64,000 bases of DNA, from contig JAQFVV010000012.1 of assembly GCA_028023455.1 (NCBI GenBank), positions 8,840,499-8,904,498 of the forward strand, written 5' to 3'. The translations under genes were made by a program, and so were the position numbers. The stretch's first letter is position 1, and every line of letters starts with the position of its first letter. This DNA is from Epiperipatus broadwayi. Lineage: Eukaryota; Onychophora; Udeonychophora; Euonychophora; Peripatidae. The notes under the pieces are model-generated. The model was not told where the DNA came from and did not search any database. It worked only from the letters and a program-made list of their open reading frames with translations. Below, in pieces: positions 1 through 13,838 of this stretch.

Positions 1-480
1 GAACTACCTATGCAGTCATCATTACATCTCATTGGCTGTTATATAAGCATTCTAAATGTGCATGTGAGAAGGTTTCAGCCTTTCACTTTAATTACAAACT
101 GCTTGTGCTTAATAAATTAATATTTACATATGTTACTGTCAATTCCATAAGTTCTGAAAATATTACTTAGTTGTAAATCAAAAGATTGTGCATTGTTGAT
201 TTAGAATAGTATAATTTTATTTTAAGTATAAAATAGCTTTGCATTCAGGTGCAATAGCGCCTATATTATTTTTACAAGTATTTTTATTTGCAAGAAAAGT
301 TTTCATGTTAGATTTGAATAGAAATTTAAGTAAAAAAGATGGTGGTTCCACCTTTTTCTTATAAAATCTGTCTTGTGTTGCGACTTAAGAGCTACCTATA
401 CAGTCATCATTACATCTTGTTGGCTGTTATATAAGCATTCTAAATGTACATGGGAGAAGGTTTCAGCATTTCACTTTAAT
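1..480. repeat. 92 bp direct repeat, two copies about 388 bp apart
   Basis: Positions 1-92 and 389-480 are near-identical copies in the same orientation, each beginning GA(A/G)CTACCTAT and ending TTCACTTTAAT. Between them lies about 300 bp of AT-rich sequence. The first copy starts at the window edge, so the unit may extend to the left. This could be a tandem dimer of a dispersed element or two terminal repeats of a short element. I do not recognise the family. Confidence 0.8.
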
Positions 481-1390
481 ATTTTAATTAAATAATAAAA
501 ATATTGATTGTATAACATTAGATACTCATATATATTTCCCCACTTTCCTCTTCTTTATTAAATTTTTTAATTTTTTTTTTTTATTTCCCTATAATGTTGC
601 AAGTTTATTAATTCAATAGATAAATTATTAATAATTTAGTAACATTTTAAATTGTTTTATATAAGGTTTTTTGAAAGTATAACCAAATTTTTTTTCTCTA
701 TAATTAAATAATCAAGAAGCTGATTGAATAATTAAAATATTATTTTTGTATCAATTTTTTTCTTTTTTGATATATTTTTCTTCTATTAGTTCAGTTATTC
801 TTTTTTGCAGTAATGCTAAATATTAGAAAATACAGCTTATATAATAAATTCTGTATTCCAGTGCAAAAGATCCTGATTAGCACCTAGAAAAGGAATTTAA
901 TGGAATAATACCATTTGTTTTACAATTGTTTATAAACCTAAAAAAGTAATTTTTAAGCATAAACAATATAATGATGTGATGTTTTTTAATAGCGAAAAAG
1001 CAAATAAATAAATATTGAAATTTCTCTAGAAGATTGAAATAAAAATAATAAAAAGACTTCATGGGAAACATATGTATAAGAAAAAAAATCTCTAGCATGT
1101 GATTTTATTTATTTTTTTAAAAAAGTAAAGATATATGCTTTTTGATAAAAAAAAAAAAAATCATCCTGCTTGCAGTAAACTGATCAATGCTCAGATATAT
1201 GTAAAGATCATCTTTATCATAATTTAAACTATATATTTGAATCTTGGAATATCAAGATAATTAATAATATAAAGTAAATATTAACTAAAAAAATAATGTC
1301 TTATTGTTAATAAAGTAATAACCATTGATATGTTCGCAAAAATGTTTGCTATCAAGGCTGTGAGTACAGAATCTTTGATATTTTTTATCA
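481..1390. other. AT-rich sequence without recognisable feature
   Basis: Long A/T runs and scattered short open frames only. No splice-flanked frame, repeat copy or RNA gene could be supported. Confidence 0.5.
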
Positions 1391-1394
1391 CACT

Positions 1395-2030
1395 ATAAAA
1401 AATTGTGTATTTATATTTAGGTGTTAAAATTGAATTTCTTTCAAAGTACTGTCCATTTTTGCACCAACATAAATGTGTTTTCCTCTTTTCAAAATAATCC
1501 AGTGGTGCTTTTTAATGTCTCCATCCTTTTTTATTCACCATTTTTAAGTCTGCAAAGCTTTTTTTTTTGAGGCATTTTTTTTTTCATTTGAAGGAATTAA
1601 AAGGAAGTAACACAGAGTGAGATTGGGTAAATATAACTGATGGATATTTTTAATTAAAAATTATTTTTTTACTCAAAACTTTGTGTGCTGGCACAGTGTT
1701 GTAATGCAGTTTTCACTCACCACTTTGCCATAAATTGGGACATTTTTGTTTTAACACATCAAGCAAACACTTCAGGATTAATGTCTGATCACTATAAATA
1801 AATTCTGAGTCAACAATGCTGTTTGCATTAGAAAAAAAATAATATTGTCTTGACATTGGACTTCATAAGCAATGCTTTTTTGGCATGTGGTGAATTTGAG
1901 ACTGCCATAAAACCACTCTTAAACTTGTGTTTTTCCCACAGCAGCTTGCTTATAAGCTGTTTCAAGCATTATAACTATTTCCTACCATTTATCCCGATAG
2001 AAAACACAGAATTTAAGGTTGTGCCTTAAT
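1395..2030 (-). pseudogene. decayed mariner-type transposase relic
   Basis: Read on the minus strand, broken frames give a series of matches in the right order to a mariner-family transposase, the cut-and-paste enzyme that moves Tc1/mariner DNA transposons. From the N-terminal side I see a helix-turn-helix-like stretch (LETAYKQAA, then GKTQV and EWFYG, about 1930-1990), then SPHAKKALLMKSNVKTI (about 1850-1885), an NPEVF-like stretch (about 1770), LHYNT followed by PAH (about 1690-1715; the family usually has LHHDNAPAH), and near 1430-1450 NGQYFERN, which resembles the usual C-terminal NGEYFEG. The span is too short for a full transposase: the segment between the helix-turn-helix and the catalytic domain appears deleted, and stops and frameshifts are frequent. 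The catalytic aspartates cannot be traced with certainty. No terminal inverted repeats were identified. It is a dead, old copy. Confidence 0.8.
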
Positions 2031-2039
2031 CAACTTTAT

Positions 2040-3075
2040 TTTTTAATTTTTTCCATTCTTCTTCATGACCACATTTCAAACACAGATTCCAATCTGTTCA
2101 TAATTTTATTACTGTGACCATATTTCATAACCATAGAATAGTACACTCCTCATGTAGCCTTTAATTAATCTTTTCCTTAATTCTCTCTTCAAAGATCCAC
2201 ATAATATTTTCTTTTTTATATAGTAAATACCTCCTTTGCCAGTGCTATTTTTCTTTTATCCTCATCTTCACTTTCTCCATCCTCACCCAACCAACTACCC
2301 AAATATGTAAATCCTTTACCTGCTGAAATATATTATACGGATTTCAATTTGCAGTTTTTTTGCATTCCTCCCTATCCATAAATACTTGGTCTCCTCAACA
2401 TTAGTCTTCATTCCATATTATATAATCCTTTCTCCAATTTATTCAATATATCCTAAAGATACTTTTCATCCTCAAGGCATAAGAACCATACCAACTGCAA
2501 ATCTTATACATTTTATTATTTTATCTCCAACATTTGCTCCTGTATAATCCAAATAATTATTAAAAAAAACTGGTAACAGACTGCACCCATGCCTAACTCA
2601 TGTTTTTATATTCACTTCATCAGTATTATTATTCTCCAGTTTAATTTTTATCTTTTGCCCAGTGTACATATTCCAAGTCAATCTTCTCTCTTTTCAAAAT
2701 ACTCCCTTATTTTTTAAGATGGTCATAAATTTATTCCAGATTACTCTATCAAATGCTTTTTCCAAATCCATAAAACATATACCAATTCCTTTAACTTTTT
2801 CAATATATCTCACAGAAATTGTTCTAACAACATCAATAGTATCTCTTATATTTTTCCCTCTCAGAGAACCAAATTGTTCTCCAATTTAATACTCTACCTT
2901 CCCATAAATTCTTAAAGTTAAATCCTCAATAAAATTTTAGAAGCATAAAATAACAAATTTATTGTCCTGTTCATTTCATATTTAGCATCAGTTCTCAAAA
3001 AATCTTCAGGCCAAACTCCATTATTATATAAAAAATTGCAAAATTCAACTATTTCCTTCATAGTAAATTCTCTCA
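2040..3075 (-). pseudogene. non-LTR retrotransposon reverse transcriptase relic 1
   Basis: Minus-strand frames show reverse transcriptase landmarks in order: SLRGKNIRDT (about 2840-2870), FMDLEKAFDRV (motif A, about 2735-2780), TWVRHGCSLLPVFFN (motif B region, about 2570-2610), RFAVGMVLMP (about 2465-2500), where the catalytic FADD box has become FAVG, then YLGSWLGEDGESEDE and RKIALAKEVF (about 2220-2310), and LFYGYEIW (about 2120), matching the usual YG(C/S)ETW. These are typical of RTE-like elements, which copy RNA into DNA at a nicked target. The 3' end lies toward 2040, immediately next to the mariner relic. The upstream endonuclease half is missing, so this is a 5'-truncated copy, as is usual for such elements. 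Stops and frameshifts make it non-functional. Confidence 0.85.
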
Positions 3076-4690
3076 TTTCTTTCAAAAATTCTGAGAATTA
3101 AAATATTTTAGAGTTTTATAAAGAAAAGTGATACTAATTAATGAAAACATATTCCTCAGGACCATCTCTGTGAGAATGAGTTAGCAATAGACTTCCAGTG
3201 ATAGTGCTAAATAGAAACTGGTTACAGACTAGTGACCCTGGACTTTAATTGAAAGTATTGGTTTTGAATTATGACAACCCTTGTCACATTTTTTCTGAGT
3301 AATTGCTTGAAATATTGGAATATTATATTTCCCCCCAAAAGTTAAAGGTACCTGCAATCAATTAATAATTGAAATCACTAAAACTTATGATTAATGTCCT
3401 AGCGTCAAGCTATTATATTGAAATCTTACTGGTGCTTGATTGGCATAATAGTAAATGTGAAAATGATAATCTCTATTAAAAAAATCAATAGCCATAAAGA
3501 AGTACAATCATGTTTGGCACTACCATATAAAATACTATGATTATTCATGTTTACAAAAATCATTTGGAGTGAAGAGAAAAAGATTACTGTGCGAAGTATA
3601 TATAAATTTATAAGAGGAAGATGAAAATTGATGAATATTAAAAACAAAAACACTATTAATTGCTTATAAATAATTAACTACTTTCCATTGATTTCTTCGT
3701 TCCTTTCTTACCCTTTATCCTAGACTTTAAATTCTCATGATTATTCTATAGATAAATACTCTTTATGTAATAAAAATATATATGAGAGCTGGTGACTTGG
3801 GCCACCAGGTGAGTGCTGGTTGAGCATGAAATGCATCTTGGGGGACATTTGTTTTTTATTGTATCTTTATTTATATGAAGAAATAAAAGAGAAAGAATGG
3901 AGATTATTAAGCTTATTCTATTCATTAATTTTTATTTCATTTACTTTTCCATAATATTTGAAAAAATATCATTCATAACTTTTTCAAAATATATTTTCAA
4001 TTATCTGATAATAATTTTCTTATAATTTTCAACATTTTCTCAAACCCACATTCTTAGTTTCCATTTGTTCTGTTTTAAGTTATATTTCAAACAAATAAAG
4101 CTTTTTTAAAACTTTAATTTCAGCAGATCACATAATAATATACTATTATTAAAACAAATTTAGCCATTATAATTCTTATTATCCAATTTTCCAACATGAC
4201 TTATGAAAATGATGTTAATTTTCTCTACCATTTCCCTAGGAGATTCTATATATTAACAATAAAAATATTAAGTTAATATGTGTTTCTATTTCTATGCAAC
4301 ATGCTGTTAAAAATATATTATTCATATGATGGATGTTCTTGTTATTTTGCAATATTATATTTGCATCATAAATTCAAAATATTTAAATAATTTTATAATC
4401 ATGTGCTGCAGATTGTATGGCAAATATCCAAATAGAATGACTAAAGTTAGATAGCTCATTAATTGAAACATTATGAGCTTGGCAGAATGTGAAACAGTTT
4501 GCAGTATTGGATAAAACAGATTCCCAAAATATTCAAATAATCTGTAAAACTTAGTTGTATCTATACATAGTAATTAAAATATGATATTGCAACTGTATAA
4601 TAGTTCTAAAATTATATCCCACAATTAAAACAAGATAGTTTGAGAATTGGGAGATGTGAAAAGTCATACATTGACATTAAGATAAATGAT
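3076..4690. other. AT-rich sequence; one short repeat fragment
   Basis: No coding sequence could be supported. The only recognisable item is the tRNA-headed element fragment at about 3780-3860, listed separately. Confidence 0.5.
3782..3855 (+). repeat. fragment of the tRNA-headed fold-back family
   Basis: The stretch GAGTGCTGGTTGAGCATGAA followed by ATGCATCTTGGGG matches parts of the elements near 20,830, 56,115 and (opposite strand) 26,880 and 55,640, which read GTGTTGGTTCAGCATGAAAT and similar. Only the central body is present; neither end of the element is seen. Confidence 0.6.
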
Positions 4691-4694
4691 CAAA

Positions 4695-7350
4695 CTTTAA
4701 TAAATCATCATCATTATTTTTAATCATTATCAATCCACTGCAGGATGAAAGTCTCCACAAGTTCAATCCATCTTCTCTCATCTCTAACCTCTCTTCTCCA
4801 CATTATCCCCCTCCACACTTCCTTGTTTCATCCATCCATCTCATATGAGGTATCTTTTTAAGGTCATCTCTTCTTATTATTCCTAACATGTACTTCTTAA
4901 TACTTCTTTGAGTGATCTGAAGTTTCTGCAAAGTTCTTCTGTTAAGTGCCCAAGTTTCAGATCCATAAGTAAAAACTGGTAAGACACATTTATTATAAAC
5001 ATTCCCTTTCAGACACATAGGCATATTTCTTAAAAGTATTACAACCAAGTTTAATTCTATAATTAATTTCATCAATTACATTTCAATCTGTAGTAATAAT
5101 ATGACTAAGGTATTTGTAGTTGCTAACTTCTTCTAACTCATCATAATCAATCTTTATATTCACTTTTTGAAAAAAATCCATTAAACATTACTTTAAATTT
5201 TTTATGTTTACCTTTAGTCCTACTTTCTTAAATTTCAACTCTTGCAACATTTCCCGAAAACTCTGAAGCATTATTTGCAAAAACAACTGCATTATCTCCA
5301 AAATCGAGATGACATAAATAATCTCCATTTAGTTTTATTCTTTTAGCTTCCCATTTTAATCTATAAAATACTTCTTTGCAGCACTGCTGTAAAAAGTTTT
5401 GGAGATATGGAGTCACCCTGTCATACACCCTTCCCAACGTTAATATTCCTAGTATCATTATGTAATCTAATTGTTGCTGTTATACATTTTTATAAATATT
5501 CTTCAGAATATGACAATATCCTGGGTCTATACCTTGATGATCCAATGCTTTAATCACCGAAGAAATGCTTATTGAGTCAAATGTCTTTTTATAATCTACA
5601 AATCCAAAGCAGAATGGTAACTCATATTCATTGGTCCTTTCTACAACTTCTCTCAATATTGGGATACAATCCACTGTACTAAAACCACTTTTAAATCTAG
5701 TGTGTTCTTTTGGTTGGTTAAAATTCAAAGTTTGTTGTAAAAAAGTTGTAATTATCATGGTAAAAATTTTGTATAAAACTGATAAAAAGACTGATAGGTC
5801 TGTAGTTTATAATAACTTTTTAATTACCTTTTTAAAATATTAATACTACAGTCTTTCAATCATCTAGTACATCTTTATCATTTATATATTTGGTATACAA
5901 CTTTGCCAAAAAAATTTCTATTTTTTCACTTGCTTCTTTTAAGATATCGATTATAATTCCATCATTAACTCGAGCTTTTTCATTCTTTATAAATTTAATT
6001 GCATGTCTCACTTCTTCATTTAAAATCCTGGACAATTTAGAAGATATATTAGTTGGAAAAAGTACTTTTCCTTGTTTTTTATTTTTATATTATTCTTGAT
6101 AGAACTCTTTTACCCATTCATTTCATGACATCATCTCTCCTTTTAGTAATAATTCAATTATTGTTTTATACTCTTGAGACTTTTATTCTCTTCTATAGAT
6201 TTTCTTGCTATTTCACAAGTATACTTTCTTATATCATTATCAACTCCATTTTACAAAATTCAAGATATTTAATCCTTCTTAATGTACCATTTATATATAT
6301 TTTCATAATCCTTCTTTTCTTCATAAAATCTCTAGTCTTAGTGAAAATTTTACTGGTCAATTGCTGCTTTTTTTCCTACCAGTTACTTTTGTTTTTGTGT
6401 TTAAAAGGTATCAGTTATTTTCTTATTGATTTCATTCAAATCTGAGATCATGTTCAAAATTTTTTAATATTTGAAAATGATTTGCAAGTTCTAATTTGAA
6501 TTCATTATGATGTTTCTGAAGATTAGGAATATCAACTATGAATATTGTTTTTTTTTTAACAATTTTTGTCTCTAGTTTTTTATTAATATGTATCTTACAT
6601 CTCATTAATCGATGATTACTTTCTGTTTGAATTTATTAGGAACATTACAATCTTGAAATATGTATTTTCTGTCAGTCAAAATATAATTCTATTCTGCTAT
6701 ACTTTCATTTGGATGCTTTTATATCCATTTCTGTTTAACATTTTTCTAAAAAAAATAAAAAAATAAAATCACAATATAAAGTTCTTTTTTCTGCAAACTC
6801 TACAAGTCTATGTCTTCTCTCATTTCTATTACCACAACCAAATTTACCTACAGTATTTTTATCTTGCAATTGTTTACCAATTCTAGCATTAAAGACTCCC
6901 ATAACAATTTAAAAATGTTACTTGGTCTGATTAAAAGCTTTTTGTATATTCATATAGAAATTCTTTACTACTTCATCACTATGAGAACCTGAATTGTCTG
7001 CATTTGGTATCTGCTATTGCCACTCTGTCTGATACACCACCAATCTCCACAATGTTCCACTTTTTATTTATAATCAATCCTATTCCACTTGAACTTCCAA
7101 TATTTCTTCCTTTGTAGTAGAGTGCATTTCCACTTTTAAAATCAACTGTCTCTACACCTTTTCTCTAATTTCACAAAGTCCAATAATATCCCATTCAATA
7201 TAAGATTGTTCTTCCAATCTTCCTACACTTAAAAGCAATCTGCAGTTGTAAGTATCTAAATAAAAGGTTATCATCAAATGGCAGTCTGAGTCTGCAATCA
7301 GGAAAATTTTAGCATCCTCCATCTCTAGGTTCCAACAGCTGATTTGGTTA
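4695..7350 (-). mobile_element. near full-length RTE-like non-LTR retrotransposon relic
   Basis: Minus strand. The 5' part (about 7350-6980) encodes an apurinic-type endonuclease: LYYKGRNIGSSSGIG, then IINKKW and VSDRVAIADTK. This enzyme domain nicks the target in RTE elements. The reverse transcriptase follows: FGFVDYKKTFDSI (motif A, about 5565-5610), LDFGDNAVVFANN (the FADD box, here FGDN, about 5270-5320), and near the 3' end TYGSETWALNRRTLQKLQI (about 4915-4975) and PHMRWMDETRKC. The 3' tail (4695-4745) ends in a TGATAATG/ATGATG-rich stretch, the simple repeat tail usual for RTE elements. The same 3' end recurs at 21,203-21,635, so the two belong to one family. Many stops and frameshifts; FADD is lost. 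It differs from relics 1 and 3, which have a DLEKAFDRV or DIKKVFDNA type motif A. Confidence 0.9.
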
Positions 7351-10300
7351 CTGACTTAACTGCCTCTTGAGAATAAGTGCTATAATTTATAAATGTGTTT
7401 TTTTTTTCAATGTATTTTTTAAATAAGATGTGCTCATCTAGGTAAAACTGACTTCATTGTCCAACAGTAAGACATTTTGTATATTCCCAACACAGAGTGT
7501 ACTGAATATTAAGTTGCCAATATTGGATAAGACATTTAAAAGAAATAGCATTTTTAAAGATATCTCTTCTCTCTATTTATCAGATAATGTATTCATCAAC
7601 CTTTTATGAGATTAGAAGAATGTCTATTCTGTAATTAATATATGATGTGATTAATATGAAGATAGAAGTAAATTTTAATCACTGTTGTTGTTATTATTGA
7701 TAATGTCATTCTAAAATAACTAAAATTTATTCATAAAATATTGATCTTTATTAACTAATAAAGTCAATGCAGAATTAATAAAAATAAATGCAAGTTGAAT
7801 TATTAAATAATATTCTAGTCTTATAAAAAAGTGGAAAATATAGGCTGACTATTTACTTAAAATAACTGAAAATTAATTATACTGTCTAAGCATATATAAA
7901 TAATATTTCTTTTTAAAAAAAATATTAATTTTGAGATTAAAAACAAATTTCTATCATTATGTAAAATCAAAAGCACAGTTAACATCATGAATAACGATTC
8001 ATACAAGCTCCTATATCTTTAATCATTAACTAATTTTTGATAAATTCTTATGCATCCTCCTCAGCAGAAAATTTAAACTCATAAAATATTTTTGTCATTA
8101 TTTTGTTTATTGGCTGGCGTTTTTATTAGTCCTGTCTGGACATCTCTTCCTCTAGTTCTCCCTCATTGCTGAAAATTGAAAGAGTAACTTCTCTTGTCAA
8201 ATCGTACCATTATTATGGCAGAAAAGAGCATGAACATGACGATTTATTAATGTTAACCTCCGTTCTTTCATTAAGAGTTCTCTAACTAAATTACCTCATT
8301 TTTCTCCGATGCTTGTATATGCTCAGTGATAAGATTCACTTAGCCGACTCTTTAGCTTATTCATGGACTTCTGAGCAGGAAATAGCACAGTATAATAAAT
8401 ATTATCACAGGATGATTCCTGCTTACATGCCATAATATCCCTCTTTTTTCCTTTTTAAAAATAAATAATTTATTTACATGCAAATACAAAAGAATTTACA
8501 ATCTCGACCGAGAATGTTTTTTTTTTATTATTTTATTATTAAAGTAATAATTTTGTTTGGTAATTTTTAGCAATCAAATAAAATTTAATCTTAAATAAAT
8601 TGAAGAATAAAGTTAGACATATTAAAGTAATACCCCCCTCCCCCAAATCTGGGATCACATCTTAGAAAATAGTTTATTTTATATATATTATTTAGATTTT
8701 TAATATATAAATAGGTTAATCATAAAGTTTCCTTTTAAAGAAACTTCATTAAACTTTTTCTTATTCTTAATAAGTTAAATTCACTTTCATCCCTTATAAT
8801 TCAGAATTTCTAGCATAACTTTAATAATTACTTTTATAAATTCTTATACTTTTAAAAAATTTTCAGACTATTCAATGTATCTAAAAAGCCATCAGCTAAT
8901 ATATTTTAAAAAGTCCATGATATATAAACGAACCAGATAGCTGAGAAAACCCAAACAAACTCAAAACTTTTTTGTTAGTCCATAATCAAGTTAGCCAATT
9001 AATCAAGATTGATCCCTACATATTTTGGCATAACAATGAGAGACAGACTCAAGAACTTACTGAATTCAGTCAAGGAACATGAAGAAAAACACAGATTAGT
9101 CAACTGAGTAAAACTTGTGTTCAACCTGCCATTTTTGTATTGAAATACCATTTGATTTTCAAACAATTGATAATATATAGATAGAATATTAAAAATATGA
9201 TATCTATCATTTATTTTTTTTAATTTGCAAAAGCAACATAAAGGATTTAGTTGCTTGTATTTTAGATATAATATTATATGAGAAATGAGTGCAAATCTGC
9301 CGTGATAAACAATCTTATAATTTTTAAAGTAGTCAGTTCATAGGCAAGTTATTTACTCATCTGATATGGAAGGTAAATGGGATTCAATATAGGATGAAAC
9401 TGCAAATTTATCACAGTATCAGAAAAATCTATGAAAATTCAAAGAAGGTTTTAAGTATCTAGCAAGTAAACATTCCACCCAACTATCTAATATTGTTTAA
9501 TAAATGAGTGTCTGTAGATTACTGACTGAAGGATAAAGAAAATCTTAAGAAATATGGATTGTGGTTCAAATCAGTGTTAATATCTTATCTTAAAAAGCAT
9601 GATAAACACTTGATCCTGGTGATGGTAGTACTATGCATTGTGAACCATTAATAAATAATAGATACAATGAATTGAAAATTATAGGAGAGAATATACAATA
9701 ATGACTGCTCTCACCTCCTATTCATCCTGATGACATTTTTTGTTGCTTTTGAAAATGACTGATATACTATTTCTAAACGTTTATGTAATTGCTGAGATTA
9801 TAAGTATAAAGAAAAACTCTAACTATTGGCAACAACATTCCATTTTAATAATATTACTTAATTTAAAATCAATCAATACATATTTATATAATACTCATTA
9901 TTATAATTACTTTAACTAGATATTTTTTTTAATTTCTAAAAAGAAAATATTTTACATATTTTCATGCTTTACCCAATAAACAATGATAACAATAATAAAT
10001 AGTAAAGACAACTTAATAGTTTCACATTTATGAGAACATTCTGTTACCATATTTACAGCTAAAAACTAATCAGGATCATTTGCATTAATATAGATAAAAA
10101 TAAATATTTTCATGAATATGCATTATGATATTCATTAGCATCTTAATATCTTAAACACACATAATGCTAAAATCTTAGGAAAAACATTAACACTTTAATG
10201 AGTAGAGATTAGTAAAATGATTATTATGACTGAGGTTCCCAAATTTTAAGCTTAGGATTTTCTTCAGATATCATTGCAGCCCACTTATTTATTTATACAA

Positions 10301-10920
10301 TTTGTAACTAGAAAACTGTTCTGAAAATGCAATAGAAAGATTCTGTTATCAATCAATACATTTTTCAGTTTGTTGAATGTAAAAATAATGAATTATAAGG
10401 GAATATCTTTATTGGATAGTGCATGAGAAAAAAATGAAGAATAACAGTCATAATAGCTGAGAAAATGAGTAATACTTTCAGAGAATATGCAGATTCCATT
10501 TGCATCAAAAAAATTATCTCAATGATCCAAAGAGTGACAATATCAATTACTCTTGTTTGAAGAGTCAAATACCATGATAAGAAACAATTAGGTAAAGAAA
10601 TGAAGGCTTTCAGAATAAAAGTTTACTACAAGATAGTAAAAACCATTTCTTTCATAGGTTCACCAATGACTTGTTTTAAATAATACTGAGCTTTAATGCG
10701 CTATTTTTAAGTAGTGAGTAATCTCTTTTACTAAACTTTATTTTAACCTCATCTATATGTATTACTATCATTTAAATTTTTTTTTAATATTGTTTAATCT
10801 GATTTCTTTCATTAAAGCTTCCCTTTTCTTCATTTCAAAAAGCTTTCTTTAATCCATTAATGTATTGTTATAATTTCTTTCGATGATGTCAATATTACCT
10901 ATTTGTTCTCTCTAATATAT
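7351..10920. other. AT-rich unique sequence, no supported gene
   Basis: No repeat copy or splice-flanked frame stands out. The segment 8040-8430 is less AT-rich; its minus strand reads SMNKLKSRLSESYH and VRELLMKERRLTLINRHVH, separated by stops. It could be an old broken coding sequence, but I recognise no family in it. Confidence 0.4.
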
Positions 10921-10925
10921 ATATT

Positions 10926-11720
10926 GTAACCGGTTGGGTTACATGGTACATCCATAATAATATAATGTGTGTGCATATATATATAAAGGAAAAGTAGAAA
11001 TAAACACAGACAAAAATTTTAGTAGATATTTTCTACATTTACTGAAATAGAAATAAATAAATAATAACTCTGATTTAAAATATTGTTTTATAAATTAAAC
11101 TTTTAAAAGGTCTGAATAAATATAAATATTGTATTATTATTATTATTCTGATTTTGAAATGTAAAACACCATACTTATTTTTGGATTTTTTTTTTTAATT
11201 AATTAAACAAAATTTTTATCTATTAGAAATTCCCTAAGTAAAAACATGTATATAGATTCCAAGGTATTAGAGAGATAAAAATAAAATTCTGTTTTTAATC
11301 AAGGTGTTGTTATAACACCTTAGATGATTCTATAAAAGGGCTGATAACAAGTTAACTCCAGTCTGGATAGTGATTTTAAAGAGAACGGTCTGGATAATAG
11401 TTTTGTAAGAGTTAGCAGAAGAGCTAGCTGTAAAGTTGGCTGAAATATTTTGTGAAGAGTTGGTAACTGTAGCAGAAAATGGCCATAGTATAGCTAGCTG
11501 CAAAGATGGCTAGAATAATTATCAAGAAAACTGCCATGAGGATTTAAGAATGCAAGGAAGTGGCTACTCTACAGTTCAATGGGGAGTTTGAATTTACATG
11601 GAGGAAATGGGTCAAAATTCTTTGTAATTCATAGCCTTAAAAGTGTTCTGGAAAACAGCTTGCTGACCTATAAAATCCTAGTATAAGTGGAACTGACTAC
11701 AGAAGGAAAAAGCCAACCAT
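10926..11720 (+). repeat. LTR-like dispersed repeat A, copy 1
   Basis: Homologous over several hundred bases to 48,870-49,515. Shared landmarks are GGAAAAGTAGAAATAAACAC near the start, a TATAAAAGG box at about 11,331, GGAGTTTGAATTTACAT, GAAATGGGTCAAAATTC, and AAAGTGTTCTGGAAAACAGC near the end. The sequence opens with TGTAACC just before the shared part. A TATA box inside a dispersed repeat with no coding capacity suggests an LTR or an untranslated leader of an LTR retrotransposon. The 3' limit in this copy is uncertain: an AATAAA-like signal at about 12,755 could belong to it. This is inference; no element protein is seen next to it. Confidence 0.5.
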
Positions 11721-12779
11721 ACCTGAATTATGTACTTTTACCTGATAATGACAATTGCCTGGATTGACCAAAAAAAAACAGCTTGCCCAAGAGGAATACC
11801 AGCTGAATAAAGAAGTAATTATACTTATGCTACTGTTTATCTATATGCACAAGGAATCAAGGTAAACACGTCACGTGTATATACAGTGAGTTATTTTATT
11901 TCAATATTTCTTAAAATGACTTTTAAAATTATAAATTAATAACTTAGACTTAAAACAGAACATGCAAATAATTTGCTTGAGTCAAATGTCTAAAAGAAAG
12001 ACGATTTGATATATATTTTTGAAGAAATTGTTTTGGTAATTCCTTAGAAAAAATGACATTAAAAAAAAAAATACAAATGCAAGCATAATTTTGTTTGAAT
12101 TAAAATCGTAAAAGCAAATCTTTTAAATTGGTCTAAGAACGCTGATAATTAATCAATAAGTACCTGTTAAACAAAAGTTGACTTTATTTAGTTTGATAAA
12201 AAAAAAAAAAAAGAACTTATAAATGAAAATTAAATTTTAAATTATACATTTTGTTTATACATACGTATAAGTAGGAAATTTATGTATGAGAAAATTATAA
12301 TATTATTGTAAAAAGTTGAAATAGATAAAAGTCAGTGTACATGCACACTCATATATGTAAAATTATATTCATTTTTTTGTTAATGAATATTAATTGTATA
12401 GTATAAATTGCGCGTCTGTACGCATATATATGTAAACCATAGTAATAACATGAATTGTCAATTGTAATTTTGTAAATTAATGTAACAATCTAAATTTTGA
12501 ATAGTAATTATGCAAATCACAAATGTAATAATTATTTTATGTTTAATTGAAATGTCTTCATCATGTATTATAAAACGCACATCTGTGTACTGATAGATGC
12601 ATGCGTTTATAAATACCCATTAAGAAATAATGCAATTGATGTAATAACTTGAATTTTGTAGTAATCTTGTAAATCATGTTGTGATGACTTTTATTAGTGG
12701 ATACTTTTCAAAATCAGAACCCTTATAAGACCTTAATCATTTTTTTTTTGTTATTAATAAACTTATTTAATTGTTAAAA

Positions 12780-13560
12780 TTGTATTCCATCATCTCTTGG
12801 TCACATACAGTAATAGAGCTTGTGTTCTCTGGACTAGATTCGAGCACGGGATGAATATATAAATGAGAATGTGTATTTAGTGCTTTGGGGCATCCAGAGA
12901 TGATCAATCATCATTCTGGTTGGCGCAAAAGAGGATACTCTTTAAAGCCCACACACTATATTTTATTTTAGTTTAGTCTTGTTAAAAAAAAATCTAAGTT
13001 TATAGCTGGCCAGTACAAGTGGCCAGAGCATTGATGATGATCAGCATGTTTTAAATGTCCCAGCATTATTGTTTTGATTTTTAATTCTTATGTATTTTAA
13101 TGGATGGGCACTAAGCTGGTTCATCCAAGTTATGTTTAAATAATTGCCCAAGCTGGCAAAGGCTCAATAGTTAGCCTGGTCTACAAAAGACCCATTTTCA
13201 ATCCAGTCACAATGTTGACTGTTGATATATTGTACTGATTTGTTTATTCCCATCAATGATGATGATGGATGGTTATTTCTCTCAAGTATTTACTTGTACT
13301 ATTTTTTTAAATGATAGTGCTGGTGGTTAATTATGTTTGTAGTTGCTCTTATGAGTCAGCTGGCTGATCTCCCAATGCTCACAGATATTTTGATCTAATG
13401 CTTCCCTTAAATATATCTTATATATACACTTTATAAATTATTGATTTTGTATTTACTTGGGGTTGATGATGATTTTCCATCACCCCAGCTCCACTTTCCT
13501 TTCACTTCTCACCCACCCCATTCTGTTACAATATATTGTATTATTTTCTGGTAGATTAGG
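12780..13560. other. less AT-rich block of unknown nature
   Basis: This block contrasts with its surroundings in base composition and contains TGGTTGGCGCAAAAGAGGAT near 12,920, which vaguely resembles a retroelement primer-binding region, and a short ATGATGATGGATGG stretch near 13,260. No frame on either strand reads as a protein. It may be the internal untranslated part of an LTR retrotransposon attached to repeat A, but this cannot be shown. Confidence 0.3.
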
Positions 13561-13838
13561 TCTTATTTTATTAGGTCATATTTTAATCAAAATATGAAAA
13601 GAAAATATTCAAATTCAGATGTTTTGAGAACATAGTTATATTATATTGGATTATGATTTAAATTGCTGGCAAAATCAGTTTTTATTTATTTAATAGGGCA
13701 TTAGGGTCTATAGACCCACTGATATTTTCCCCAGCATTCGTATATTAAACAAACATGTTGGCATAGATAATTTATACATTTCTTACAGCTTTAAAATAAA
13801 ATCTAATAAACTAAAATTAAGAACATATAAAGAAAAGT

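Noticed and set aside
6053-6445. 130-codon open frame on the plus strand
   Set aside because: It lies antisense within the RTE-like element whose minus-strand frames match reverse transcriptase; the plus frame is a composition effect.
8040-8430. Less AT-rich block with minus-strand peptide-like pieces
   Set aside because: Stops interrupt every frame and no family could be recognised, so no gene was called.
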